Assembly (NCBI RefSeq): GCF_020524485.1 | Contig: NZ_JAIVLF010000005.1 | Coordinates: 434,001-498,000 of the forward strand | Reading direction: 5' to 3' | Length of the DNA stretch: 64,000 nt | From: Novosphingobium profundi | GTDB taxonomy: Bacteria; Pseudomonadota; Alphaproteobacteria; Sphingomonadales; Sphingomonadaceae | Shown here: positions 25,517-34,662 of the stretch, one piece after another | Position numbering within the stretch: the first letter of the stretch is position 1 | Layout: the number at the start of each line of letters is the position of its first letter | The notes under the pieces: generated by a model | The model's input: the letters and a program-made list of their open reading frames with translations, nothing else | The model's database searches: none | What the model was told of the DNA's origin: nothing | Program-made: the position numbers and the translations under genes

Positions 25517-26620
25517 ATGAAATCGCTTCGTCATGCCTTTGCCGGCAGCGCCAGCGCCGCCCTTGGTGCCGCGCTGGCCTTCGCCCAGCCTGCCACCGCC
25601 GACACCATCGTCATCGGCGGCTATCCCGACCAGGTGCAGTTCATCGACGACACCAGCGGCAAGGTCACCGACCTCGTCACGCTGGAGACGGGCCTTCCCG
25701 ACAACCTGCAGCTCTCGCAGGATCGCTCGAAGCTCTATGTCACCACCCTCACCCGCACAGGGATCGAGGTGATCGACACGAAGACCCGCAAGGTCCTCAA
25801 CCACTTCGAGCTCAACACGCCAAGCACGCGCTACCGCTTCAAGGGCGGTGTGCCCGATCCCAGCGGACGCTATTTCTACGCCATCGGCCAGCGTTTCGAC
25901 AAGGAAGTGGACCTCTTCCGGGTCAGCAAGTTCCAGTATTACACCATCGACCTGAAGAGCGGCGAGGTCGTGCGCGCAGTCGATTTCGCCGAGGAAGACA
26001 ACGGTCCGGGCTGGGCGGCCAGCATGGCAATCTCTCCCGACGGCAAGACGCTTTACGTCTTTGGTGACAAGGTCCGCGTGCTCGACACCAAGGACTTCTC
26101 GGTGCTGGAGCGCATCGACCTTGCCAAGCCCCAGTCGTCCGCGCTCCAGGACGTGAGCTTTGGCGGCACGCTCAATTCGCGCCAGGATCCGGGCACTTAT
26201 GTCTCGCTCTTCAACGGCGAGGATCCCTACATCCACAACAAGGTCTTTGGCATCGCCCGCTTCGACCTGACGCAGCGCAGCTTCACCTTCGATCCCATCG
26301 GCCCCGCACCCGATCGCCTCGAAGGCCTGCAGGTCACGCCCGATGGCAAGGACGGCTACACCGTCGCGGTCATGGATGACCTGGGCGACCAGCGCTGCGA
26401 GTTCTGGCACTTCGACCTTCAAACCAACACGGCAGTGGGCAAGGCTGAATTTGAATGCCGTCGCCGGTTTTATTTCGCCATGTCGGCCGACGGCAAGAAG
26501 CTCTACATCTACGGCGCGGGCTACGACATCGCCGTCTACGATGCCGCCACGCTCAAGCTCGAGGCCGACTGGGAGGTGCGCAACGACATCACCATGGCGG
26601 GCCTCCTGCACCTGCCGTGA
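25517..26620 (+). CDS. qhpB: Quinohemoprotein amine dehydrogenase beta subunit (beta-propeller)
   Basis: A 367-residue exported protein with a signal peptide ending near PATA-D (residue about 29). Blade-like repeats follow (for example MAISPDGKTLYVFGD, LQVTPDGKDGYTVAV, FAMSADGKKLYIYG). It matches the seven-bladed propeller subunit that covers the quinone and shapes the amine pocket. Its end overlaps the next gene by 4 bp (GTGA). The start ATG at 25517 is preceded by a GAAAGAGG-like ribosome site. Confidence 0.91.
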   Translation: MKSLRHAFAGSASAALGAALAFAQPATADTIVIGGYPDQVQFIDDTSGKVTDLVTLETGLPDNLQLSQDRSKLYVTTLTRTGIEVIDTKTRKVLNHFELNTPSTRYRFKGGVPDPSGRYFYAIGQRFDKEVDLFRVSKFQYYTIDLKSGEVVRAVDFAEEDNGPGWAASMAISPDGKTLYVFGDKVRVLDTKDFSVLERIDLAKPQSSALQDVSFGGTLNSRQDPGTYVSLFNGEDPYIHNKVFGIARFDLTQRSFTFDPIGPAPDRLEGLQVTPDGKDGYTVAVMDDLGDQRCEFWHFDLQTNTAVGKAEFECRRRFYFAMSADGKKLYIYGAGYDIAVYDAATLKLEADWEVRNDITMAGLLHLP

Positions 26621-27717
26621 GCCAAACCGTGCGCTGCAATGCCGCGGGTCGCCGCGACACGTCTCTGCACGCGGAGACGGCGCCTTCCCCGAAGATCGCT
26701 CCAATCTTGATCCGCGGGGGAGGCGTAGCGGCGCACTGCTGCGCGGGCCTTCTGCGCCAGGCAGGTCTCGCGAGCGTGCATCCACCTGCGCGCCCTTCCT
26801 CGGCGCCCGCGATCCTGCTCGGCGCTGTTGCGGTCAAGCTCCTGCGCGATTGCCTGGAAGCCCCCGATCTCCTGGCGAATGCCCGTCACGTCCGGCGCCG
26901 CATCGTTGCCTGGGGCGGCTCCAAGCCGACCGTCCTGCCCCACGATGCCATCGTCCTGTCGGGCGGCGACCTGCATGCCGCGATGGAGCAAGTACACAGC
27001 TCCCGGACCGGCGGGGCCTTACTTCCCTGTACTTTTGGCATCCACACCGAAGCTCCCTTCCCACCTGAGGAGACACGCCACTTCGGCGCGCGTCCAGCCA
27101 GCGCCGAGGCCGTTGCCCTCCTCCACGCCGACGACGAAGAGGCCTGCTGGGTGGAAGCCGTAACACAGGGCTGGATCTTCATGATCCCCTCGGGCCCCAA
27201 GGCCGCCTGGCTGCTGGGCGTCGGCGCCGAGATCCCTGAACTCCTGGATCACAGCCGCCACATAGCCCCGCGCATCGAACGCAGCGAAGCCGCCCCTTCG
27301 GTTCGCTTCGAGACGGCCCCACGCATGTTGACCCGCCTTTCCGGGCCCGACTCGCTCGCCTGCGGCACAGATGCGCTCGCTTTCGATCCGCTGTGCGGCG
27401 ATGGCACCGCGCAGGCCGCCCGCGAGGCGAGCCTTGCCGCCGCCACGCTCCACGCCATTGCGGGTTCGGACGGAAGCGAAGAGGCCGTGCGCCCCTATCT
27501 CGACCACTACCATTCGATGCTACTCGCGGGCATGCGCCGTCACTTGCGCCAATGTGGGCAGTTCTACGCGACCGGCGCGGACAGCCCCTGGTGGCGCGCG
27601 CAACTGCACGCGACACGCGAAGGATTCGACTGGTGCAGCGCGCAGCTGGCGACCTTCGCCGAACCGCGCTACCGTCTCGACGGACTGACCCTGACACCGC
27701 TCGGGAGCCCGCAATGA
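26617..27717 (+). CDS. qhpG: FAD-dependent monooxygenase of CTQ biogenesis
   Basis: A 366-residue flavoprotein that begins with GTG at 26617 inside the qhpB stop (GTGA). The dinucleotide fold appears as LIRGGGVAAHCCAGLL (about residues 31-46). A later FDPLCGDGT segment matches the conserved end-of-FAD-domain motif of tryptophan-halogenase-like hydroxylases. In Paracoccus QhpG dihydroxylates the Trp of QhpC on the way to the quinone. The motif order agrees, though the N-terminal Gly pattern is slightly altered (GGGVAA instead of GxGxxG). It ends with an ATGA overlap into the exporter gene. Confidence 0.85.
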   Translation: MSQTVRCNAAGRRDTSLHAETAPSPKIAPILIRGGGVAAHCCAGLLRQAGLASVHPPARPSSAPAILLGAVAVKLLRDCLEAPDLLANARHVRRRIVAWGGSKPTVLPHDAIVLSGGDLHAAMEQVHSSRTGGALLPCTFGIHTEAPFPPEETRHFGARPASAEAVALLHADDEEACWVEAVTQGWIFMIPSGPKAAWLLGVGAEIPELLDHSRHIAPRIERSEAAPSVRFETAPRMLTRLSGPDSLACGTDALAFDPLCGDGTAQAAREASLAAATLHAIAGSDGSEEAVRPYLDHYHSMLLAGMRRHLRQCGQFYATGADSPWWRAQLHATREGFDWCSAQLATFAEPRYRLDGLTLTPLGSPQ

Positions 27718-29486
27718 GCCGCCCGCCCCACGACACCGCCCCCGTGCCCCAGCGCCCTATCGGCCCACCCGGACCTGCGCGCGAGCCAGACCGGATTGCC
27801 GATTGGAGCAGCTACGCGCGCCTCCTGCCCTACCTGCGCCCCTATATCGGACGCCTGACGCTGGTTCTCTTGGTAAGCCTGGTCTCGACCGCACTTGGCC
27901 TTGCCCAGCCCTATCTTTCCAAGATGCTGATCGACAACGCCCTGCTGCCGCGCGACATGGGTGCGCTCGTCGCCATCGGGCTCGCCATGGTCGGCGTCAC
28001 CATCGGCAACTACGCGCTCAATATCCTGGCCAGTTACCGCTACATCTCGACCTCGGCGGACATGCTCTTTGACATCCGCGTGGCGCTGCTGCGCCATCTC
28101 CAGACGCTCTCGCCGCGCTTCTACAGCCGCTTTCGCCTGGGCGATCTCATGTCGCGCATCAACAGCGATGTGAGCGACATCCAGCGCGTCACCGCCGACA
28201 CCATGCTCTCGGTCCTCAGCAACCTCCTGATGCTGGCAGGCGGGGTCGCGATCATGCTGTGGCTCGACTGGAAACTGTTCCTGCTCGCCATTGTGCTGCT
28301 GCCCGCCTGCGTCGGCCTCTTCGTGGTCTTCCAGAGGAAGCTCGACCGCCTCACCCGCACCATGCGCGAGCGCGGCGCGGACCTGGGCAGCCTGCTCGTC
28401 GACACGATCATGGGCATGCGCGTTGTCTCCTCGCTCAACGCCGCCGCGCACGAGACCGAGCGCTTTCGCACCCGCAACTCCGCCTTTGTCGAAGCCATGC
28501 TGCGCATGCAGGTCGCCTCGTTCATGGCCGGAGCCGTGCCCGGCACGCTGCTCGCCGTCACCACCTCCGGGGTAATCCTCTACGGCGGCTACCAGATCAT
28601 CGAGGGGACCATGTCGATCGGCACGCTGGTGGCCTTCATGGCCTACCAGTCGCGCCTGTTTTCCCCCATCCAGGTACTTATGGGCCTTGTCTCCGGGCTG
28701 AGCTCCGCGCGTGTCTCGCTCGCGCGTATCTTCGAGCTTTTCGACACGCCAGCCGAAGTTCACGAGAGCACCAGCGCCCGCGCCTTCCCGGGCCTTGCCG
28801 ACGCGATCCGTTTCGAGGACGTCGCCCTTGCCCATGACGGCCGGGCGGTCCTCAAGGGCTTCACGCTGGAAATCCCGCGCGGCAGCTTCTGCGCGGTGTT
28901 GGGGCCGAGCGGCGTGGGCAAGTCGACACTTGCCGATCTGCTTGTACGCTACCTCGATCCCGACGCAGGGCGCATCCTGTTCGACGAGGCGCCGCTGTCC
29001 GCCTTCACGCTGGGGTCCCTGCGCGAGAAGGTGATCCTGCTGGACCAGACGCCCTACCTCTTCAACGACACCATCGGCGCCAACATCGCCTTCGCGCGCC
29101 CCGAAGCCAGCGAAGAGGCGATCCGCGCCGCCGCGCACCAGGCTGGCCTTGATCCACTGCTCGAACGCCTGCCCCAGGGGCTGGCGACGCCCGCGGGCGA
29201 GCGCGGCCTTGCCCTTTCCGCTGGCGAGCGTCAGCGCATTGCTCTCGCCCGCGTGCTGCTGCGCCGTCCCGAGGTCCTGATCCTCGATGAACCCACCTCC
29301 GCACTCGATCCCGAGACAGAGCGCCACATCGCGCAGACCTTGCGCCAGGTCCTCCCCGAAGCAACGATCATCGCCATCACCCACCGCCCCGCGCTCGCTG
29401 ACGTCGCCGACCGCATCATCACCATCGAGGAAGGCCGCGCGCACGTGCGCACGCCCGAGACCCTCGCGCCGCTGGTCGACGCATGA
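27714..29486 (+). CDS. qhpF: ABC exporter for the gamma-subunit precursor
   Basis: A 590-residue half-transporter. It has a six-helix membrane domain (about residues 40-340) followed by an ATPase domain: Walker A GPSGVGKSTL near 397, Q-loop LLDQTPYLFND, signature LSAGERQRIALAR near 500, Walker B VLILDEPTSALD near 520 and H-loop ITHRPAL. In the described system QhpF exports cross-linked QhpC to the periplasm. ATGA overlaps on both sides tie it to qhpG and qhpE. The long antisense frame over it is a composition artefact. Confidence 0.9.
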   Translation: MSRPPHDTAPVPQRPIGPPGPAREPDRIADWSSYARLLPYLRPYIGRLTLVLLVSLVSTALGLAQPYLSKMLIDNALLPRDMGALVAIGLAMVGVTIGNYALNILASYRYISTSADMLFDIRVALLRHLQTLSPRFYSRFRLGDLMSRINSDVSDIQRVTADTMLSVLSNLLMLAGGVAIMLWLDWKLFLLAIVLLPACVGLFVVFQRKLDRLTRTMRERGADLGSLLVDTIMGMRVVSSLNAAAHETERFRTRNSAFVEAMLRMQVASFMAGAVPGTLLAVTTSGVILYGGYQIIEGTMSIGTLVAFMAYQSRLFSPIQVLMGLVSGLSSARVSLARIFELFDTPAEVHESTSARAFPGLADAIRFEDVALAHDGRAVLKGFTLEIPRGSFCAVLGPSGVGKSTLADLLVRYLDPDAGRILFDEAPLSAFTLGSLREKVILLDQTPYLFNDTIGANIAFARPEASEEAIRAAAHQAGLDPLLERLPQGLATPAGERGLALSAGERQRIALARVLLRRPEVLILDEPTSALDPETERHIAQTLRQVLPEATIIAITHRPALADVADRIITIEEGRAHVRTPETLAPLVDA

Positions 29487-30244
29487 TGGGTCCCGACAGG
29501 CCCTTGCCCCCGCTCTTTCCCGAACGGACCGGAACGGGCGTGCGCATTGCGGTGATCGACAGCGGCGTTCACCCGGAGCATGATCACATCGATGCCGCCC
29601 GCATCGCGCCGGGCGTTCGGATCGACCGCGATGGCATGTGCCATGAAGGACCAGACGAAACGCTCGACCGGCTTGGCCATGGTACGGCGGTCACGGCCGC
29701 GATCCTCGAGAAGGCCCCCGGTGCCACCTGCATCCCCGTGCGCGTCTTTGCCGAGAGCCTCGCCACCAACGCCCGCGCGCTTCTTGCCGCAATCCGCTGG
29801 GCCACGGCGCTGGACGTCGATGTCATCAACCTCAGCCTCGGCACGACCAACACGGCCCACACCGCGGTCTTCGCCGAGGCGGTTGCAGAGGCCGCGGCAA
29901 AGGGGATCGCGGTAATCGCCGCGCACGATGTGGACGGAACCGCGTGTCTGCCCGGAAGCCTGCCTGGCGTGCTGGGGGTTACGCTCGACTGGGACTGCCC
30001 GCGGGAACGCTACTATGTGCCCGGCACGATCCCCGGCGCCCTGTGCGCCTCGGGCTATCCGCGCGCGATCCCGGGCGTTGCGCCCCAGCGCAACCTCTAC
30101 GGCATCAGCTTCGCCGTCGCGCAGGTGAGCGGCTTTGCCGCGTGCGCCCTGGAGGGCCGTGAAAGGCATGACCAAAGCGCGCCAGCCGAGGCCCTGCACG
30201 CCGCGCTCGTCGCGGCGCTGGAGGCCGTGCCCACGCTGTCCTAG
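29483..30244 (+). CDS. qhpE: Subtilisin-like protease for QhpC leader removal
   Basis: A 253-residue serine protease of the subtilase fold. D26 (RIAVIDSGV), H66 (RLGHGTAV) and S209 (LYGISFAVA) form the triad. The oxyanion-hole region reads AAHDVDG, where subtilisins have AAGNxG, so the usual Asn is replaced by Asp. QhpE removes the QhpC leader in the known system. No signal peptide is visible, consistent with a cytoplasmic protease. Its stop lies in a CTAG that also supplies the stop of the convergent SDR gene. Last gene of the qhp operon. Confidence 0.88.
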   Translation: MMGPDRPLPPLFPERTGTGVRIAVIDSGVHPEHDHIDAARIAPGVRIDRDGMCHEGPDETLDRLGHGTAVTAAILEKAPGATCIPVRVFAESLATNARALLAAIRWATALDVDVINLSLGTTNTAHTAVFAEAVAEAAAKGIAVIAAHDVDGTACLPGSLPGVLGVTLDWDCPRERYYVPGTIPGALCASGYPRAIPGVAPQRNLYGISFAVAQVSGFAACALEGRERHDQSAPAEALHAALVAALEAVPTLS

Positions 30245-30939
30245 AACGCGATCTCGCGCCCTTCGTAATCGAACAACTTGCCGCTGTCAGGGACCTTCAG
30301 GTCCTCGATCACGTCGAGCAGTTGGAGCGCGGCGCGTTCAGGATCGAACAGGCGGCCTTCGGGCACATTGCCCTGGAAGGGCTTGGAGAGCGGCGTATCG
30401 ACGGTGCCCGGATGCAGCGCGACGACGACCGTGCGCGATTTGCGCCGCGCTTCCTCGATGGCGAGATTGCGCACCATCATGTTGAGCGCAGCCTTGGACG
30501 CACGGTACCCGTGCCAACCGCCCAGACCATTGTCGCTGATCGAGGCGACCCGCGCCGAAAGCGCGGCAAAGACCGCGCGCTGGCCCTTGGGGATGAGCGG
30601 CAGGAAGTGCTTGGCGACCAGCACCGGACCGATCGCGTTGACGGCATAGGTCTTGGCCAGCCAGTCGGGATCGAGGTCGCGCAGCGCCTTTTCGGGGCCC
30701 TTGTCACCTTCGTGGAGCAGCCCTGTCGCCACGATCACCAGCGAAGGCGGCGGGCCCTTGGCCACGCGTGCGGCCGCGGCCTCGATGCTCGCCTCATCAG
30801 TGAGGTCGATATGCGCCTCATCCCTGCGCGAGCGGGCGAACCCGTGGACGACCTCGAAGGCACCCTCCTCGATCAGCGCCGCCTCGAAGGCCGCACCAAT
30901 CCCGCCCGAAGCGCCGATGACGACCGCGCTCGAACTCAT
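30241..30939 (-). CDS. Short-chain dehydrogenase, last gene of the B12 operon
   Basis: A 232-residue SDR with VIGASGGIGAAFE at the N terminus and HGYRASKAALN (Tyr-x3-Lys) as active site. The architecture resembles CsgA/C-factor-like SDRs. It overlaps the yaaA stop by 4 bp (ATGA) and so is co-transcribed with the cob genes upstream. Function in cobalamin metabolism is not evident. Its stop codon shares a CTAG with the qhpE stop, leaving no spacer between the convergent operons. Confidence 0.84.
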   Translation of the reverse strand: MSSSAVVIGASGGIGAAFEAALIEEGAFEVVHGFARSRRDEAHIDLTDEASIEAAAARVAKGPPPSLVIVATGLLHEGDKGPEKALRDLDPDWLAKTYAVNAIGPVLVAKHFLPLIPKGQRAVFAALSARVASISDNGLGGWHGYRASKAALNMMVRNLAIEEARRKSRTVVVALHPGTVDTPLSKPFQGNVPEGRLFDPERAALQLLDVIEDLKVPDSGKLFDYEGREIAF

Positions 30940-31688
30940 GCGCGCGAGAACATCCAGCGGTTCTCTTCGCTCTGTTCGGGCACGAAGCGATAGCCCTCGG
31001 CGTCAAAGCCCTTCATGTCCTCGATCTCGGTGATGTGGTGCTCGCACATCCAGCGCGCCATCATGCCGCGCGCGCGCTTGGCGTTGAAGCTGATGAAACG
31101 CGGGCCGTTGGGGCCCGGTTCGCGGAAGTCGACGTCGACCACACGCAGGCCTTCCAGCCGCCCCTTGACCGAAGCGAAGTACTCCTGGCTGGCAAGATTG
31201 AGGATCGCGCCCGAACCTTCCTCGGCAACTTCTGCGCGCAGGAAAGCGGCGATGCGGTCATCCCACCAGTCGGTCAGCGCCTTCTTTCGCGGCGCCCAGC
31301 GCGTGCCCATTTCAAGGCGATAGGGGCGCATTGCGTCAAGCGGGCGCAGCAAGCCGTAAAGACCGGAGAGCAGGCGGATGTGGTTTTGCGCAAAGGCAAT
31401 GCCCTCTTCGTGCAGCGAGAAGGCGTCAAAGCCTGCGTAAACGTCGCCCGCGAAGGCGAACAGCGCCTGGCGCTCGGGAAGCTCGGGAAAGTCACGGAAA
31501 CGATCCGCGTTGAGCTTTGCCAGCTTGGGCGAGATGTGCATCAGCTCGGACAGCTTTTTCTGGCTGAGGTTCGAGGCCGATTTCGCCAGCCCCATCGCCT
31601 CCTCGGCGAAGTGCGGAGTGGTGAGGTCGAGCGGCGGGAGTTCACGCTCGAAGTCGAGCGTCTTGGCAGGGGACAGGAGCGCAATCAT
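30936..31688 (-). CDS. yaaA: YaaA family peroxide-stress protein
   Basis: A 250-residue member of the YaaA/DUF328 family. The N terminus MIALLSPAKTLDF aligns with the E. coli protein, and RLLSGLYGLLRPLDAMRPYRLEMGTR and ISFNAKRARGMMARW are family hallmarks. E. coli YaaA lowers free iron under peroxide stress and binds DNA. The start at 31688 follows the family; in-frame ATG 31706 and TTG 31724 are alternatives, and none has a good ribosome site. It stands behind cobU in the riboswitch-controlled operon, an unusual place. Confidence 0.88.
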   Translation of the reverse strand: MIALLSPAKTLDFERELPPLDLTTPHFAEEAMGLAKSASNLSQKKLSELMHISPKLAKLNADRFRDFPELPERQALFAFAGDVYAGFDAFSLHEEGIAFAQNHIRLLSGLYGLLRPLDAMRPYRLEMGTRWAPRKKALTDWWDDRIAAFLRAEVAEEGSGAILNLASQEYFASVKGRLEGLRVVDVDFREPGPNGPRFISFNAKRARGMMARWMCEHHITEIEDMKGFDAEGYRFVPEQSEENRWMFSRA

Positions 31689-31733
31689 GGGAGGCTGGGT
31701 ACTCATGAGGAAGGGCAGCGTCAAACGCCCAGA

Positions 31734-32264
31734 TCAGCCCGCTGCAAACTTGCCCGCCCCCTTGAGCGCAAGGGGCAGTCCCGCCGCCACGAACACGACC
31801 TCGTCGACCTCCTGCGCGAGGCGCTGGTTGAGCCGTCCCGCCTCGTCACGAAAGCGGCGCGAGAGCGCGTTATCCGGTACGATGCCCATGCCGACTTCGT
31901 TGGCTACGAAGGCAATCGGCACCGGGCAGATTGCCAGCGCGGCCAGCAATTCTTCGGTGCGCGCAGCGACATCCTCATCCCCCAGGATCAGGTTGGAGAG
32001 CCACAAGGTCAGGCAATCGACCAGCACCGCCTCGGCCTCCTGGCCTGCACGTCCCAGCGCTCCGGCCAGGTCCAGCGGTGCCTCGATGGTCGTCCAGCGC
32101 ACATCGCGGTCGGCCTGGTGGCGGGCGATGCGCTCGTCCATCTCGGCATCGAAGGCCTGCGCGGTGGCGATGAAGGCCAGGCGGCCCGGCACGGCCTCGA
32201 TCCGCGCCTGCGCGTGACGTGATTTGCCCGAGCGCGCGCCGCCCAGAACCAGCAGGCTCGTCAT
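31734..32264 (-). CDS. cobU: Adenosylcobinamide kinase / guanylyltransferase
   Basis: A 176-residue bifunctional enzyme, also called CobP. It carries the P-loop VLGGARSGKSRHA at residues 6-18, followed by the conserved AFDAEMDERIARHQADR region. It phosphorylates adenosylcobinamide and then transfers GMP, activating the lower-ligand attachment site. The start overlaps the cobQ stop by 4 bp. The enzyme is required for both de novo synthesis and salvage. Confidence 0.92.
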   Translation of the reverse strand: MTSLLVLGGARSGKSRHAQARIEAVPGRLAFIATAQAFDAEMDERIARHQADRDVRWTTIEAPLDLAGALGRAGQEAEAVLVDCLTLWLSNLILGDEDVAARTEELLAALAICPVPIAFVANEVGMGIVPDNALSRRFRDEAGRLNQRLAQEVDEVVFVAAGLPLALKGAGKFAAG

Positions 32265-33721
32265 GCGGTCTTCTCCCTGGCAAGCGCAATCAGCGCGTCG
32301 ATATCGAGATGCGCCTCCAGCCCTTGCGCCAATGCGTCGAGCGCCGCGTCGACACGCGCATCGTGATCTCCCCCTGAACTGGCAACGCCAATCCGCTCCA
32401 ACAGGGCGCGGCGAAGCGGCCCGGCGGCCAGCAGGCCATGGCAGTAGGTCCCCATGACACGCCCGTCGCGCGATATCGCCCCATCAGGCCGATCGGCGTC
32501 CAGTATGGCGAAAGGATGGGCCAGCGAGGCCCCGTGGGTTTCGCCCATGTGCATCTCGTAACCGCGAAAGCTTACGCCCAACGCTGTTCCGCGCACATGC
32601 CGCAGGGCCTTGCGCGGACCGAGCACGGTCGAATGGTCCAGGAGCCCGAGCCCCGGCGTCTCGCCCGGCGGACCTTCAATCCCGTCAGGATCGGCGATGG
32701 TCCGCCCCAGCATCTGGAAGCCCGCACAGATCCCCAGCACGCACCCGCCGCGCCGGTGGTGGGCCAGGATGTCAATGTCCCAGGCCTGCTGGCGTGCGAA
32801 ATCCATGTCGGCGCGCGTCGCCTTGGAGCCGGGCAGGACAATCAGGGCCGCCTCGGGCGGGATCGGCGTGCCGGGCGGGATCATCGCCACTTCGACGCCC
32901 TCTTCGGCGCGCAGTGGGTCGAGATCATCGAAGTTTGCAATGCGCGGCAGCATCGGACAAGCGATGAGCGTCTTGCCCTCGGCAAGGGGCTGCCGCTTTT
33001 CGAGGATCACCGCATCCTCGCTCGGCAAGTCTGCGACGGCGGAGAGCCAGGGAACGAGGCCAAAGCCGCGCCAGCCCGTGCGCGCCTCGATAGCCGCATA
33101 GCCATCGGCAAAGAGCGCCGGATCGCCCCGGAACTTGTTGACAATGAAGCCCCGGATCATCGCCGCGTCCTCCTTCTCAAGCACGGCGCGCGTCCCTACC
33201 AGCGAGGCGATCACACCGCCCCGGTCGATATCGCCCACCAGCACGACGGGCACATGCGCCGCGCGAGCAAAGCCCATGTTGGCAATGTCGCCGCTGCGCA
33301 GGTTGATCTCGGCAGGTGAGCCCGCGCCCTCGACCAGCACCACGTCGCAGCGTTCGGAGAGACGCTTCCAACTGGTCAGAACCTCACTCAGAAGGTTGCG
33401 GCGTCCTTCGCGAAAGTTGCCCGATCCCAGCGTGCCGCGCACCTTCCCGTGCACGATCAGCTGCGAAGTGCGGTCGGCCTGGGGCTTCAGCAGCACCGGG
33501 TTCATGTCGGTGTGGAGCGGCGCGCGGGCTCCCAGCGCCTGAAGCGCCTGCGCCCGACCTATCTCGCCTCCATCGACGGTAACGGCGGCGTTGTTCGACA
33601 TGTTCTGCGGCTTGAAGGGCAGAACCGACAGACCCCTGTTCGAAAGCGCGCGGCACAGCCCGGCGACCAGCACCGACTTGCCGACGTCCGAGCCGGTTCC
33701 CTGCAGCATCACTCCAGCCAT
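32261..33721 (-). CDS. cobQ: Cobyric acid synthase (glutamine-dependent)
   Basis: A 486-residue amidotransferase. The N-terminal MLQGTGSDVGKS P-loop and PFKPQNMSNN segment belong to the ATP-dependent domain. The C-terminal glutaminase shows the nucleophile in VLGICAGFQMLG and a His in GTYCHGL. It amidates four side chains of adenosylcobyrinate a,c-diamide. AGGAGT stands 6 nt before the ATG at 33721. A longer open frame extends upstream but overlaps cobD and is not conserved. It overlaps cobD by 13 bp. Confidence 0.92.
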   Translation of the reverse strand: MAGVMLQGTGSDVGKSVLVAGLCRALSNRGLSVLPFKPQNMSNNAAVTVDGGEIGRAQALQALGARAPLHTDMNPVLLKPQADRTSQLIVHGKVRGTLGSGNFREGRRNLLSEVLTSWKRLSERCDVVLVEGAGSPAEINLRSGDIANMGFARAAHVPVVLVGDIDRGGVIASLVGTRAVLEKEDAAMIRGFIVNKFRGDPALFADGYAAIEARTGWRGFGLVPWLSAVADLPSEDAVILEKRQPLAEGKTLIACPMLPRIANFDDLDPLRAEEGVEVAMIPPGTPIPPEAALIVLPGSKATRADMDFARQQAWDIDILAHHRRGGCVLGICAGFQMLGRTIADPDGIEGPPGETPGLGLLDHSTVLGPRKALRHVRGTALGVSFRGYEMHMGETHGASLAHPFAILDADRPDGAISRDGRVMGTYCHGLLAAGPLRRALLERIGVASSGGDHDARVDAALDALAQGLEAHLDIDALIALAREKTA

Positions 33722-34662
33722 GCGCGGACTCCTGTAACAAGTGCACAAGCCAGCCAGGCCAGCAGGCAGGCGCGCAGATAGATGATCTCGGCCTTGCGCA
33801 TCGCCGGTGCACCGGCGATGCGCCCCTCGTTCCCGATCCAGGGCTTGTCGGCCCGGATGCCGTCGTAATGCAAGGGACCGGCTAGCCTCAGACCCAGCGC
33901 GCCTGCCATCGCGGCCTCGCTCCAACCGGCGTTGGGCGAAGCATGGCGGGCATGGTCGCGCCACAGGATGCGCCAGCCTCCCCTGCCCGCAAGACAGATG
34001 AGAACGCCGCTCAGGCGCGCGGGCACGAAATTGGCCAGATCGTCGATCCGCGCCGCCGCCCAGCCGTAGGCGCGCAAGGGCTCTTCGGGGTGGCCGATCA
34101 GGCTGTCGGCGGTGTTGATCGCCTTGTAGACCCACAGGCCCGGAAGGCCCGCGATGACGAACCAGAACAGCGGCGCGATCACGCCGTCGCAGAAGCTTTC
34201 CGCGAGGCTTTCGATGCCTGCACGCGCCACGCCCGGCGCGTCCAGCTCCCGAGTATCGCGCCCGACGATGCGCCCCACGGCCAAGCGAGCTGCGGGAAGG
34301 TCGCCAGCGGCCAACGCGCGGCGCACGGGCACGACATGTTCGTACAGGCTGCGCTGGGCCAGCGCCGGCCAGGCCGCGAGCGCGATCACGAGCCAGCTCC
34401 ACGATCCGGCAAGGCGGCCTGCGACGGTTTCCACGCCCCAGGCCGCCCCTCCCACCATCACCGGGAGTACGATCATCGCAGCAACGCCCCGCAGGCGCCG
34501 CGCGGAAAAGGATAGGTCGGCACGGTTCCAGCGGCGTTCCAGGCCGCCGATTACCCGCGCGAAGGCCCCGACCGGATGACCGATCCGGCAGTAGAGAGCA
34601 TCGGGCCAGCCGAGCACGGCATCAAAGACCAGCGCGCCGAGGACTGCGGCGCCCTCAACCAT
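33709..34662 (-). CDS. cobD: Cobalamin biosynthesis protein CobD/CbiB
   Basis: A 317-residue membrane protein that joins aminopropanol phosphate (or aminopropanol) to cobyric acid. KAINTADSLIGH and RIDDLANFVPARLSG are the CbiB signatures. ATG at 34662 was taken; a GTG one codon earlier is possible. It overlaps cobC upstream and cobQ downstream. Several hydrophobic segments (VAAMIVLPVMVGGAAWGV, SWLVIALAAWPAL) indicate an inner-membrane protein. Confidence 0.9.
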   Translation of the reverse strand: MVEGAAVLGALVFDAVLGWPDALYCRIGHPVGAFARVIGGLERRWNRADLSFSARRLRGVAAMIVLPVMVGGAAWGVETVAGRLAGSWSWLVIALAAWPALAQRSLYEHVVPVRRALAAGDLPAARLAVGRIVGRDTRELDAPGVARAGIESLAESFCDGVIAPLFWFVIAGLPGLWVYKAINTADSLIGHPEEPLRAYGWAAARIDDLANFVPARLSGVLICLAGRGGWRILWRDHARHASPNAGWSEAAMAGALGLRLAGPLHYDGIRADKPWIGNEGRIAGAPAMRKAEIIYLRACLLAWLACALVTGVRAWLE

